NCBI RefSeq assembly: GCF_022695595.1
Contig: NZ_CP074380.1
Span: 1,302,001-1,366,000 of the forward strand
Direction: 5' to 3'
DNA length: 64,000 nucleotides
Origin: Streptomyces sp. MST-110588
GTDB taxonomy: Bacteria; Actinomycetota; Actinomycetes; Streptomycetales; Streptomycetaceae
Shown: positions 1-8,457 of the stretch, piece after piece
How positions within the stretch are numbered: the first letter of the stretch is position 1
Layout: every line of letters starts with the position of its first letter
Position numbers and translations under genes: made by a program
Notes under the pieces: model-generated
Told to the model about the DNA's origin: nothing
Databases searched by the model: none
Seen by the model: only the letters and a program-made list of their open reading frames with translations

Positions 1-338
1 GTGCCGGTCGTGCATGGCGTGGTGGGCCTCTCGTCGTTCTGTGCGGCCCGGAGGCACCGGGCGAGTGCATATGTTCTTCGACCGGCCATCCACCTCCAAA
101 TCAGCGGGTTTCGTTCGGTGCGGCGTGGTGGGCGGGCGGACATCTTGCGGGATCGCCCGCCCCCGCCGCAGTTCGTCCGCCACCACACATGGTCACAGAA
201 TGTCACAGGGCACTGACAATGCGGTGACACCACGGCTGACGTGCGCAGACATCGGCCGGTCCGGCCGCGTCACGGTCGCGGCGGCAGCCGCACGCACGTA
301 CAAGAACTGGCGCACCCTGCCGCCGCAGAATCGGGGCC
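1..338. other. Leading intergenic stretch, no gene recognised
   Basis: No credible coding region is visible before the cupin gene. The open frames here are short, have no ribosome site, and show no family resemblance. The last 150 bases presumably hold the cupin promoter, but I see no clear paired -35/-10 hexamers. Confidence 0.5.
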
Positions 339-782
339 ATGGAAAGCAGCACGAAAACCAGCACGAAAAGCAGCGCGGAAAACAGCGCGGAGATCCGGCC
401 TGTCAATTTGTTCGAGGCCCTGACGACCTTCGACGAGGTCTACAGCCCCCGCATCGCGGCCCGCATGAACGATTACGACGTACGGATCGCGCACACCAAG
501 GGCGACCACATATGGCACGTGCACGAGGACACCGACGAGTTCTTCCTCGTCCTGGACGGACGGTTCGACATCGCCCTGCGCGACGCCGACGGCGCGCAGC
601 GCACGGTCTCGCTGCACCGGGGCGACGTCTTCGTCGTCCCCAAGGGCACCGAGCACAAGCCGTCGTCCCCGGGGGCCTCGATCCTCATGTTCGAGCCGTC
701 GGGGACCTCCTCGACGGGTGACCGTCCCCTGGAGGAGGTCCCGGACCACGTGGACAGCACCACCGGTCACGAACTCGTGTGA
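339..782 (+). CDS. Cupin-domain protein
   Basis: A 147-residue single-domain cupin. After a Ser/Thr/Lys-rich N-terminus of about 20 residues, the barrel runs from about residue 45 to 125. The metal-binding motif is visible as HIWHVHEDTDEFF (two His and a Glu), and the second cupin motif lies around GDVFVVPKGTEHKP, giving the fourth ligand His. Small cupins of this type resemble mannose-6-phosphate isomerase C-terminal domains, but the substrate cannot be told from sequence. ATG at 339 is the first in-frame start. It stands alone and converges with the DUF3224 gene, whose stop is 14 bp away. Confidence 0.85.
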   Translation: MESSTKTSTKSSAENSAEIRPVNLFEALTTFDEVYSPRIAARMNDYDVRIAHTKGDHIWHVHEDTDEFFLVLDGRFDIALRDADGAQRTVSLHRGDVFVVPKGTEHKPSSPGASILMFEPSGTSSTGDRPLEEVPDHVDSTTGHELV

Positions 783-796
783 CGCGGGCGACCGCC

Positions 797-1246
797 TCAG
801 CCGAGGCGGTACTCGAAGGTGTACGGCACGGATGTCATGCCGTGCTCATGGGTGAAGCCGCCGGTGCCGGTCAGACCCGCCAGTTCCCCGGTGCCGGAAC
901 CCGGCACGACCTCGAAGGTGCAGACGGTGCCGTTCTCGCCGAAGGTACCCCGCTCCTCCAGGACGAAGCTGCCCTTGCGCCCGTCGAGGCTGCCGGTCAG
1001 CATCTCGTGGCCGACAAAGGTGCCGGTGGTCGCGGTGAGGTACGCGATGGTGTACGCGCAGGCGGTGCCGGCGGCTTCCATGGAGCCGGTGAAGGCGTTG
1101 GTGACGGTGGCGCGGGCGAGCCGGGGTCCGCCCGCGCCCGCCTGCCCGCGCACCTCGTGCTCCTCCCAGTTCTCGAAGGTGAACGTGCCGGTGGCGCGCG
1201 TGGTCCTGCTGTCGGCGGACTGGGTGTCGGTGGATTCGGCGGTCAT
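797..1246 (-). CDS. DUF3224 family protein
   Basis: 149 residues of the DUF3224 beta-barrel family, small actinobacterial proteins of unknown biochemical role. The start is the ATG at 1246, preceded by GAGGAG at the right distance, rather than more distal upstream starts. The conserved pattern of glycine-rich strands ending in a FEYRLG-type C-terminus is present. It is divergent from the WYL regulator at 1379, and a perfect inverted repeat lies between them, so the two are probably co-controlled. No catalytic motif is recognisable. Confidence 0.8.
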   Translation of the reverse strand: MTAESTDTQSADSRTTRATGTFTFENWEEHEVRGQAGAGGPRLARATVTNAFTGSMEAAGTACAYTIAYLTATTGTFVGHEMLTGSLDGRKGSFVLEERGTFGENGTVCTFEVVPGSGTGELAGLTGTGGFTHEHGMTSVPYTFEYRLG

Positions 1247-1334
1247 GGTGCGGGCTCCTCTTTGTCGTCGTCTCGAAGTCGTCCCGGTCGTCGGTCCGAC
1301 GCCGCTGTGCGGCGCACGGCTCACTCTGGTGCCC

Positions 1335-1359
1335 GTACCTGACACCTCCTGTCAGGTAC
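1335..1359. promoter_or_regulatory. Perfect inverted repeat, probable WYL-regulator operator
   Basis: Two perfect 9-bp arms, GTACCTGAC and GTCAGGTAC, are separated by 7 bp. The repeat ends 20 bp before the ATG of the WYL regulator and lies 89 bp upstream of the divergent DUF3224 start. Position and symmetry fit an operator for a dimeric regulator controlling both promoters; the binding protein is inferred from adjacency only. Confidence 0.6.
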
Positions 1360-1378
1360 GGTTCCGGCCGCGGCGAGA

Positions 1379-2455
1379 ATGGCGCCCATGCGTGCCGACC
1401 GCCTCCTGACGCTCCTCCTGCTGCTCCAGAACCGGGGCCGGATGACCGCCCCCGAACTGGCCGCGGAGCTGGAGGTCTCGGTGCGTACGGTCTACCGGGA
1501 CATCGAGGCCCTCGGCGCGGCGGGCGTACCGGTCCTGGCCGACCGTGGGCCGCTCGGCGGCTACCGGCTGACGGACGGCTACCGCACCCGGCTGACCGGC
1601 CTGACCGACGCCGAGGCCGGGTCGCTCTTCCTCGCCGGTGTCCCGGGGCCGGCCGCCGAACTGGGCCTGGGCGCCGAACTGGCCACCGCCCGGCTGAAGA
1701 TGACGGCGGCCCTCCCGCCCGGTCCGGGCGAGCGGGCGCGGCGCGTCCAGGAGCGCTTCCACCTCGACGCGTCGGGGTGGTTCCGGCAGGCCGACCCGGT
1801 GCCGCATCTGGCGCAGGTGGCGGAGGCGGTATGGGAACAGCGGACGCTGCGCGTGCGTTACCGGCGCTGGGGCGGTGAGGTACGGCGGGAGCTGCGCCCG
1901 CTGGGCCTCGTACTCAAGAGCGGCATCTGGTACGTGGTGGCGCGGGCACCGGAGGCCGCGGGCACCGACACCGACACCGGCACCGACACCGGCGGCGGTA
2001 CCGGTACAGACACCGGTACCGGCCCCGGCACCATACGGACCTACCGGGTTTCGCGGTTCCTGGAACTGGAGATCACCCAGGAGACCTTCGAGCGGCCGGC
2101 GGGCTTCGACCTGGCCGCCTACTGGTCCCGGTCCGCGCGGCAACTGGAGGACCGGCTGTATCCGTGGGTGGCGCGGATCCGGGCGTCACCCCAGGCCCTG
2201 CGGCTGCTGCCGATGCGGTTCGGCGGCCCGGGCGCCCGGGCCGCCGCGGACGCCGGGCCGCCGGACGCCGAGGGCTGGCGGGAGGTCGAACTGCCGGTGG
2301 AGACGACGGCCGTGGCCGTCGGCGACCTGCTGAGGATGGGCACGGACGCGGAGGTGCTGGACCCGCCGGAGCTGCGCAAGGCCGTGGCGGCGGCGGTGGC
2401 CTCCCTGGCGCGGCGCTACGGGACGGAGACGGACTGCTCGAACGGCTCGGCGTAA
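1379..2455 (+). CDS. HTH-WYL transcriptional regulator (YafY type)
   Basis: 358 residues. The N-terminal winged HTH (residues about 5-60) has the recognition segment LEVSVRTVYRDIEAL, followed by GGYRL as in DeoR/YafY-type regulators. The WYL ligand-sensing domain occupies about 140-215 and continues in the C-terminal WCX extension (to about 345). A low-complexity Gly/Thr/Asp insert of about 23 residues (about 197-220), built from a 6-bp repeat, interrupts the WYL region. ATG 1379 and ATG 1388 are both possible starts. Divergent from DUF3224 with a shared palindrome; autoregulation is likely. Confidence 0.85.
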   Translation: MAPMRADRLLTLLLLLQNRGRMTAPELAAELEVSVRTVYRDIEALGAAGVPVLADRGPLGGYRLTDGYRTRLTGLTDAEAGSLFLAGVPGPAAELGLGAELATARLKMTAALPPGPGERARRVQERFHLDASGWFRQADPVPHLAQVAEAVWEQRTLRVRYRRWGGEVRRELRPLGLVLKSGIWYVVARAPEAAGTDTDTGTDTGGGTGTDTGTGPGTIRTYRVSRFLELEITQETFERPAGFDLAAYWSRSARQLEDRLYPWVARIRASPQALRLLPMRFGGPGARAAADAGPPDAEGWREVELPVETTAVAVGDLLRMGTDAEVLDPPELRKAVAAAVASLARRYGTETDCSNGSA

Positions 2456-2548
2456 GGGCGGGCGCCGGACCCGTACGGGCGGTGCCACGCGTGCCGATGC
2501 TTCCTGCCTTCGCCACCCCGCCGCCCCTCCTCCTTGATGTCACCGGTG

Positions 2549-2855
2549 TCACCGCGCGCCGAGGCGCAGCATCCACCGCGGGTCGTACGCGCCGATGGGC
2601 AGCAGCGCGAGGCCGACGCCGGGGAAGCGGCGGCCGATCTCCTCGAACCAGTGGCCCCGTGGCCCAGTGGCCGTACCCCGTGTCCCCCGCGAAGTACACC
2701 CGCCGCCCGTCGGGTGCCGTGATGACCCAGCCGCTCCACAGGGAGCGGCAGGTGTCCGTCAGGGTGCGCCGGCTCCAGTGGTGGACCGGTACGAAGTCCA
2801 GGCGTACGGGGCCCGCGGGGGCGGGCAGTTCGGCCCCTTCCCACCAGTCGAGGCG
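2549..2855 (-). pseudogene. Remnant of a metallo-beta-lactamase-fold (NAPE-PLD/UlaG-like) gene
   Basis: Read on the minus strand, this stretch encodes the middle of an MBL-fold lipid hydrolase-like protein: a segment with HHWSRRTLTDTCRSLWSGW, then VYFAGDTGYG, then EEIGRRFPG and LALLPIGAYDPRWML. The N-terminal metal-binding part and the C-terminus are missing. The frame is broken between GYGHW and FEEIG by a 16-bp insertion that duplicates CCAGTGGCC (2648-2656 and 2664-2672 on the plus strand). It abuts the stop codon of the aminotransferase-like gene, so its 5' part was probably lost when that gene arrived or by deletion. Confidence 0.75.
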
Positions 2856-2873
2856 GGCAGGAGACGGGCAGGG

Positions 2874-4208
2874 TCAGTCGTCCGTGAGGGCGGCGAGGGC
2901 GGTGGACAGGGCGGACAGTGCTTCGGTGATGTGCGGCAGCGTCAGCGGGTCGTCCGTCGCCGGCACCCGCTGCCGGTGGCCGGCGTCCGGGCCGAGCAGC
3001 GCTTCGGTGCTCAGGCGGACCCGTAGCGCGTGCGGGTCGTCACCGAAGCGGTGACCGCCGCGCGCGGCCCAGGGTGCCAACTCCCGCTCCAGGGCCGCGG
3101 AGCCGTCGATGCCCCGGGCGGCGAGGGGGCGGCGCAGCGGGTCGAGGTCGGCGTACAGATGGCTGCCGGCGTGCGGGGGGCGGCAGACCGCGCCGGCGGC
3201 GGTCAGGACGTGGTGGACGGCGCCGGCGAGCGCGCCGTGGACCCGGGCGGTGGCGGCGGCTCTGGCGCGTACGGGGGCCGGTTCGCCCAGGGCGTGGGCC
3301 ACGGCGGGCGCGAGCGGGCCGGGCAGCGGGGTGCGCAGGTCCGCCAGGGCGCCGAGCGTGCCGGCGTACAGCGTGGCGGCGCGGCCGGTGTCCGGGAAGC
3401 GGGCGAGGGCGGCGGGCCAGCACGCCGGGACGAGCGTGGCGCGCAGGTCGGCGAGGACGACGGCCTCGCCCGGCAGCATCTCGGCGGGGCTCAGGACGAC
3501 CGTGTCGTGCGGGTCGTGGAGGGTGTCGCGGCGGGTCTCGTCACTGACGATCCACAGCCCCTCCCCCACCGCCACCTCGCACACCTCGTGCACGAGTTCG
3601 GGCGGCGGGCAGGTCCCGGTGGGGTCGTCGGCCACGGACAGCACCAGTACGCGGGGGTCCCCGCCCTCGTTCCGGGTCCGGCGTACGGTCTCCAGCAGCG
3701 CGAAGGCGTCCGGGACGCCGCCGGACTCGGCCGGTACGGGCACGAGGTGCACCGCCCGCCCCAGCAGCCGGGCCTGCGGCGCGTACCACTCGGCGCAGGG
3801 CCGGGGCAGCAGCACCTCGCCGCCGGCCGCGGCCAGCAGGGCGAGCAGGAGGGCGGGAGCTCCGGGCGCGGCCAGGACGCGGTCCGCGAGGGCCGGCAGG
3901 CCGCGGCGTTCCCAGTAGCCGCAGGCGGCGGTGCGCAGCGGCAGGGAGCCGCCGGGCGGTTCGGGGTCCGTACGGTCCGCCGCGGCGGACAGACAGGCCG
4001 CGAGCTCCGGCAGGACCGGCAGCCCGGCGGACTCGTCCGGTTCCCGGGGCGGCTCTCCGGCCGGCTCCCGGGCAGGCTCGTCCGGCCCCCGGGCCGCCGC
4101 GGGTCCCGGGCCCGTGGCCGGCGGTGAACCGGAGCCCGGTTCCGGGCCGGTGGCCGGGCCGGGTCCTGGGGCCGGGTCCGGACCGGGGCCCGGGGCGGGA
4201 CGCTGCAT
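2874..4208 (-). CDS. Aminotransferase class I/II-like protein lacking the PLP lysine
   Basis: 444 residues. A Pro/Gly/Ala-rich N-terminal tail of about 75 residues precedes a fold-type I PLP-enzyme-like region. PGAPALLLALLAAAGGEVLLPRPCAEWY matches the small-domain entry in pieces, VLSVADDPTGTCPP matches the usual NPxNPTG region, and WIVSDETRRDTLHD matches the strand with the PLP-contacting Asp/Glu. Where the family has a Ser-x-Ser-Lys Schiff-base motif, this protein reads VVLADLRATLVPACW, with no lysine. The start is ATG 4208, with GGAGG five bases upstream. It may therefore be a non-catalytic regulator or binding protein. Neighbours: the ANTAR gene upstream on the same strand. Confidence 0.65.
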   Translation of the reverse strand: MQRPAPGPGPDPAPGPGPATGPEPGSGSPPATGPGPAAARGPDEPAREPAGEPPREPDESAGLPVLPELAACLSAAADRTDPEPPGGSLPLRTAACGYWERRGLPALADRVLAAPGAPALLLALLAAAGGEVLLPRPCAEWYAPQARLLGRAVHLVPVPAESGGVPDAFALLETVRRTRNEGGDPRVLVLSVADDPTGTCPPPELVHEVCEVAVGEGLWIVSDETRRDTLHDPHDTVVLSPAEMLPGEAVVLADLRATLVPACWPAALARFPDTGRAATLYAGTLGALADLRTPLPGPLAPAVAHALGEPAPVRARAAATARVHGALAGAVHHVLTAAGAVCRPPHAGSHLYADLDPLRRPLAARGIDGSAALERELAPWAARGGHRFGDDPHALRVRLSTEALLGPDAGHRQRVPATDDPLTLPHITEALSALSTALAALTDD

Positions 4209-4489
4209 CCGTACCTCCACACTCCAGCGCGGGGCGGTCGTGGGCCCATCACATGAGTGCGGCCTTGCACCACCTTCGCAGACGGCGGCGGTACGGGCGC
4301 GGGACGACACGTCCTCGGGCGGCCACACCGGGCCCTCCGGTGGCCACACCGGAGCCTCCGGGGGCGGCGCCGGGCTCCGTGGCAGCGGTGCCGGGTCCTC
4401 CGCCACCGGCGCCGGGGCGGTCGCCGTCGGTGCCGGCCTCGGGACGGCGGCTCGGGTTCAAGGGGTCGTCGCCGTGCCGGGGCGCTGCG

Positions 4490-5269
4490 TCAGCGGCCCT
4501 GCGAAGGGGCCCGGCCGCCGACGGCCGCCGAACGTACGTCGCCCTCCTTCTCCTCGCACAGGGTGCGCAGCTCCGGCTCCAGGCCGTGCCCCCGGGTACG
4601 GACGAGGGCGGCGGCCAGGTCGGACAGTTTGCGGTTGGTGCGCTGGGACAGACGGCGCAGCGCGTTGAATGCCGTGTCCGCGTCACACCCCAGCACGTAC
4701 ATGAGGATGCCGCATGCCTGGTCCACCACCGGCCGGGTGCGCAGTGCGGTGTCGAGCTGGTCCACCTCGACGAGCGCCTCACGGTAGCGGCGTTCGCGCG
4801 CCAGGGCGGTGGCGGCCAGTTCGCCCAGGACGTCGGTGGCGGTGCAGCCCTTCTCGACCGTCAGGCCGGGCCGGAATCCGTAGACGGTGATCGTCAGCGC
4901 GATCCCGTCGCGGTGGTACGGAAGAGTGGCGCTGGACCGTACGCCCGCTTCCAGGGCCCGTGCGCGGTAGGCGGGCCAGCGGTTCTCGTGCAGCAGGTCG
5001 TCGGCCGCGGTGGCGCGGCCGGTGTCCAGGGCGGCGGGAATGGGGCCCTCGCCCGATTCCCACTGGACGCTGACCAGAGCGGACAGGTCGGGGTGGGTCA
5101 CGGCGGTGGGAACGTCGGCCGCTCCCCGGTCGGTGATCACGGTGGCCGCGGCGCCACAGCTCTCGGGGGTGCACCAGGCGGCCTGCTCGGCGAGGTGCGC
5201 CAGGCTGCGGGCGGACGAACCCTCCACCAGGTCCGGGTCACCGGTCGTGAATAAGCTGTGGGTGGTCAT
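4490..5269 (-). CDS. GAF-ANTAR RNA-binding antiterminator-type regulator
   Basis: 259 residues. A GAF-like sensor occupies about 20-170, and an ANTAR domain about 180-235, seen in RPVVDQACGILMYVLGCDAD and the following helices ending in NRKLSDLAAALV. ANTAR domains bind paired RNA hairpins and prevent transcription termination; GAF-ANTAR proteins are common in Streptomyces and mycobacteria. The start is ATG 5269; a weak GAAG lies upstream. It is divergent from the PAS/GAF protein at 5577, across a 307-bp region, suggesting a shared signalling function. The ligand is unknown. Confidence 0.88.
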   Translation of the reverse strand: MTTHSLFTTGDPDLVEGSSARSLAHLAEQAAWCTPESCGAAATVITDRGAADVPTAVTHPDLSALVSVQWESGEGPIPAALDTGRATAADDLLHENRWPAYRARALEAGVRSSATLPYHRDGIALTITVYGFRPGLTVEKGCTATDVLGELAATALARERRYREALVEVDQLDTALRTRPVVDQACGILMYVLGCDADTAFNALRRLSQRTNRKLSDLAAALVRTRGHGLEPELRTLCEEKEGDVRSAAVGGRAPSQGR

Positions 5270-5576
5270 CACGGCTTCACTTCCTGGTCGGTCCTTCAGG
5301 GCCCGTGGACGGTCTTCTGGGCCCTGTACCAGGTCGGATGCCCGGCGCATGGGGGCAAAAACGCCGGTTTCCCGTCTTCTTGCGTGCGCCCCTCTCCCCG
5401 CCCCCGCCTCGCGCCTCCCTCCGCCTCTCGCCTCGCGCTTCCCTCCGCTCCGGTCCTCGTCCGGCCTGCGTTCCTTTCCCCGTCCGGCCGGTCCGGGTGC
5501 CGCCGGTGGGCGGTTGGTGCGGGCCGCTTCCGGTCCAAGGGGTACGGGGGAGGGACCCAACGGCTACGGTGTGGGC
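5270..5576. other. Divergent promoter region with pyrimidine-rich direct repeats
   Basis: 307 bp between divergent signalling genes. On the plus strand, about 5395-5450 is a run of imperfect direct repeats built on GCCTCGCGC/CTCCCTCCG. No convincing promoter hexamers, no palindrome and no small gene are visible. A GGGGGAGGGA ribosome-site-like run at about 5547 serves the downstream gene at long spacing. Confidence 0.45.
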
Positions 5577-6974
5577 ATGGCAGGGGCCGAGCAGATGGAA
5601 GCGGATCTCAAGGATTTCCGCAGACGCGTCGAGGAGTTGCGTGCCGCACGCGCTCTGCCCTCCCAAGAGCGGCTGTCCGTCCTGGACGCCGCTCTCTTTG
5701 AGCTGCAGCACGTCGTGGACGTGTTCCTGCCGCGCTTCGAGCGGCAGTTCGCGGCCGAGCGCGACAACGGCAGCCGGCGGGACGCCGAGGAGCAGCACCT
5801 GCTGCGGGCGCTCTTCCAGCGGATGCCGTTCGCGGTCGCGCTGCTGGGCCCCGACGCAGTGGTACGGCGTCTGAACTTCGCCGGCACCCGGCTGTTCGGC
5901 GTCCGCGCGGGGTACGCGGCAGGCCGTCCGCTGACCGCCTCGCTCGCCCCCGAGACCCGGGCCGCCTTCCGCTCACAGGTCGCGGCGGTGGCCCGTAACG
6001 AAGGCGACCGCAGCCTGGTGGTGCGGCTGCTGCCCGCGCCGGACGGCTCACGGCAGGAAGGCGAGTCGCTGCGCGTGACGATGACGGCCCTGCGGCCTCC
6101 GGGGGAGCCCGGCACGTCCGTGCTCACCGTCTTCCACACCGGAGCCGACGCCCTGACCCCGGGCCGCTCCGACGGCGTACGGCATGCGGCCGTGCCCCGC
6201 CCGGGTCTCGCCGAGGTCACCCGCAACGCCGAACTGATGGATCTGCTCGACGACATCACCTCGGCGCTGCTGGAGGCGCCGCGGGAGGCCACGGCGGCGC
6301 TGGACCGGGCCGCGCGGGTGCTGTACGGGCGGTTTGCGGACTGGGTGATAGCCGATGTGGTGACCCGGGGCGGGGGGCCGCTGCGCCGGGTGACGGTGCT
6401 CGGACCCGACGGCCTCGGGGCAGGGGGCGGATCCGGGACCGTCACCGGAGCGGGAGCCGGCACCGTGACCGGAGCCGGGGCCGGGGCGGGAGCCGGGGCC
6501 ACCGGCACCGGGTCGGAAGCCGGTGGTGGGACCGGCCCGTCACAAGTCCCCTGCGGACCGGTCCGCGCAGGACTTCCTCCCGAGCGCGCCGGTCACCAGG
6601 GCCACGAGGACAGCGGGAAGGACCGGGCGCGCAGTCACCAGGAGCGGGAGCGTGTCAGGGCGCTGGCCGCCGTCCTGGCCGGCCAGGACCCGGCGCACTG
6701 CCCGCTGGTCACCGAGGCCGCCCGCTCGGGCAACGCCAATCTCCAGGTGCGCCCCGAGGACCTGGGCGTCTTCGGGTACGACCCGGACGGCGCCCCCATC
6801 CTGGCCGGCGCCGCGGTGACATCGCTGCTGTGTGTGCCGCTCCAGTCGAAGGCGGGTCCCGTACGGGGCGTGCTGACGCTCTTCCGTACGGGTGGCCGCC
6901 GCGCCTTCAGCATGGCCGAGGCCGGCACCGTGGACCGGATCTCCCGCCACCTCGGCCTGGCCCTGCGCCCTTGA
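5577..6974 (+). CDS. PAS-GAF sensory protein
   Basis: 465 residues. A short N-terminal helical region (about 1-65, charged, coiled-coil-like) is followed by a PAS fold (about 75-190, with LFQRMPFAVALLGPDAVVRR at its start). A GAF domain (about 225-460) is interrupted by a Gly/Thr/Ala-rich insert (about 282-320) made of short repeats such as GTVTGAGAG. No PP2C phosphatase or histidine kinase domain follows, so it is a stand-alone sensor or a shortened RsbU-like protein. ATG 5577 is the most conserved-looking start; GTG 5571 is possible. It lies between the ANTAR gene and the sigma factor, so a role in stress signalling is inferred. Confidence 0.75.
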   Translation: MAGAEQMEADLKDFRRRVEELRAARALPSQERLSVLDAALFELQHVVDVFLPRFERQFAAERDNGSRRDAEEQHLLRALFQRMPFAVALLGPDAVVRRLNFAGTRLFGVRAGYAAGRPLTASLAPETRAAFRSQVAAVARNEGDRSLVVRLLPAPDGSRQEGESLRVTMTALRPPGEPGTSVLTVFHTGADALTPGRSDGVRHAAVPRPGLAEVTRNAELMDLLDDITSALLEAPREATAALDRAARVLYGRFADWVIADVVTRGGGPLRRVTVLGPDGLGAGGGSGTVTGAGAGTVTGAGAGAGAGATGTGSEAGGGTGPSQVPCGPVRAGLPPERAGHQGHEDSGKDRARSHQERERVRALAAVLAGQDPAHCPLVTEAARSGNANLQVRPEDLGVFGYDPDGAPILAGAAVTSLLCVPLQSKAGPVRGVLTLFRTGGRRAFSMAEAGTVDRISRHLGLALRP

Positions 6975-7085
6975 CCGCGGGCTCCCTTGGCCGCGGGCCG
7001 GCTCCGGCCGCAGTCACGGCATCCGCCTCCGCCTCCGCCTCGGCGGGGACCGTGAGCGCGGCCGGAACCACTTGACGGCAGGGGT

Positions 7086-7928
7086 CTACGCCGCTTCCTT
7101 GCCGCCCGCCTGGTCGCACAGCCGGGTGCAGGTGCGGTTGATGAGCCGGGACACATGCATCTGCGAGATGCCCAGCCGGTCGGCGATCCGGCTCTGCGTC
7201 ATGTCGCAGAAGAACCTCAGGTACAGGATCTGCCGCTCCCGCTCGGGCAGCGTACGCAGCTTGGGCTTGACGGCCTCCCGGTCGACGATCAGGTCGAAGC
7301 CGGGCTCCGGCGCGCCCAGGGTGTCGACCAGGGCGTACCCGTCGTCGGCACCGGGGAGTTCGGCGTCCAGGGAGAGCGTGGAGTAACTCTCCAGGGCCTC
7401 CATGCCCAGGAGGACCTCTTCCTGTGTCATCCCGGTGTGCTCGGCGATCTCCTCGGCGGTCGGCCGGCGGTCGTCCGGGCTCTGGCTCAGTTCCTGGGTG
7501 GCGGTGCGCACCCGGTTGCGCAGCTCCTGCACCCGGCGCGGCACGTGCAGTCCCCACATGTGGTCGCGGAAGTGCCGCTTGACCTCACCGACGATCGTCG
7601 GCACGGCGAAGCTCTCGAAGGCGCACCCGCGGTCCGGGTCGTAGCGGTCGACGGCCTTGACCAGGCCGAGCGCCGCGACCTGCGCCAGGTCCTCGGTGCT
7701 CTCGCCCCGGTTGCGGAACTGCCGGGCCAGGCGTTCGGACATCGGGATCCAGGCGCAGACGATGCGCTGCCGGAGCGCGTCCCGCTCCGGGCCCGGCGGC
7801 AGTGCGATGAGCCGGCGGAAGTCCTCTCCGGTGTCCGGCGCGTCATCGTGCGGATGTTTGTTCTGCGGGCGGCGAGGACGGTGGATACGCTGCGGGCGCT
7901 GCATGAGCGGCGTACGTCCAGAAGGCAT
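7086..7928 (-). CDS. SigB/SigF/SigG-family RNA polymerase sigma factor
   Basis: 280 residues with the SigF/B/G layout. Region 2 is seen in DLAQVAALGLVKAVDRYDP and GEVKRHFRDHMWGLHVP, region 3 around residues 150-205, and region 4 in LPERERQILYLRFFCDMTQ followed by the helix-turn-helix IADRLGISQMHVSRLI. ATG 7928 has GGGAG eight bases upstream. These sigma factors run osmotic, oxidative and developmental stress regulons and are usually held by an anti-sigma kinase; no anti-sigma gene is adjacent. A SigB-like promoter motif upstream (8044-8067) suggests autoregulation. Confidence 0.9.
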   Translation of the reverse strand: MPSGRTPLMQRPQRIHRPRRPQNKHPHDDAPDTGEDFRRLIALPPGPERDALRQRIVCAWIPMSERLARQFRNRGESTEDLAQVAALGLVKAVDRYDPDRGCAFESFAVPTIVGEVKRHFRDHMWGLHVPRRVQELRNRVRTATQELSQSPDDRRPTAEEIAEHTGMTQEEVLLGMEALESYSTLSLDAELPGADDGYALVDTLGAPEPGFDLIVDREAVKPKLRTLPERERQILYLRFFCDMTQSRIADRLGISQMHVSRLINRTCTRLCDQAGGKEAA

Positions 7929-8457
7929 GGTCCGGCTCCCTGATCGGTGGGCGGGGAATCCTCGCGGGAGCGCGGCGACCTGCACGCTCGCAGAGCAGAC
8001 TGCTCCCGCGGGCGTGCCTCCGGTCCGAAGCACATCAGTTCGCGTGCCCTCGCCTCCGGGCCGTAAACACCGATTCCGGAAGGCGGATTGCCGCCGTCCG
8101 ATTGTGAGCACACTTGATCATCTTTGCCCGGCAGTTGGTAATTCTTCGCTGATTCACGCCTACTCGCCGGTCCCGGAAGGTTTCCGGCAGGTCGCCACGG
8201 CTACCCGGAGGTGACAGCCGCTCAGAAACAGGCGCGGACGCCGCGGACGCGTGCTTCACGCCTCCGGTCCGGCACGGCTGTTCCGGCACGACCGACGGCG
8301 GCCACGACCGACGGCGGTGCGACCGCCCCTACGAACGCCCCCTACGACCGATCCGTACGACCCGTCCCCGTACGACGGAAACGCCCAAGGCCCCCGGCCC
8401 GGCCGTCCTCGCCCCTGGGAGCCCGGCCCGACCCTCTGGAAGGAGCCACCGAGCCCC
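7929..8457. other. 529-bp divergent control region between sigma factor and enolase-superfamily gene
   Basis: No gene is recognised. The centre (about 8090-8190) is AT-richer than its surroundings, which fits promoters. A SigB-type promoter match on the minus strand lies at 8044-8067. GGAAG/GGAG ribosome-site sequences just before 8458 serve the plus-strand gene. Confidence 0.5.
8044..8067 (-). promoter_or_regulatory. Possible SigB-type promoter of the sigma factor gene
   Basis: On the minus strand GTTT is followed 15 bp later by GGGCAC, close to the Streptomyces SigB-type consensus GTTT-N14/16-GGGTAC/T, with one mismatch in the -10. It lies about 115 bp upstream of the sigma factor ATG. This is a motif match only. 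Confidence 0.4.

Noticed and set aside
1..216. Open frame at the left edge
   Set aside because: No ribosome site or recognisable domain; composition is non-coding-like.
4209..4406. N-terminal extension of the aminotransferase-like protein to GTG 4406
   Set aside because: No ribosome site there, while ATG 4208 has GGAGG at ideal spacing; the extension is low-complexity.
5395..5450. Direct repeats that might suggest a CRISPR-like array
   Set aside because: Repeat units are short, imperfect and adjacent without spacers, and no cas gene is present.
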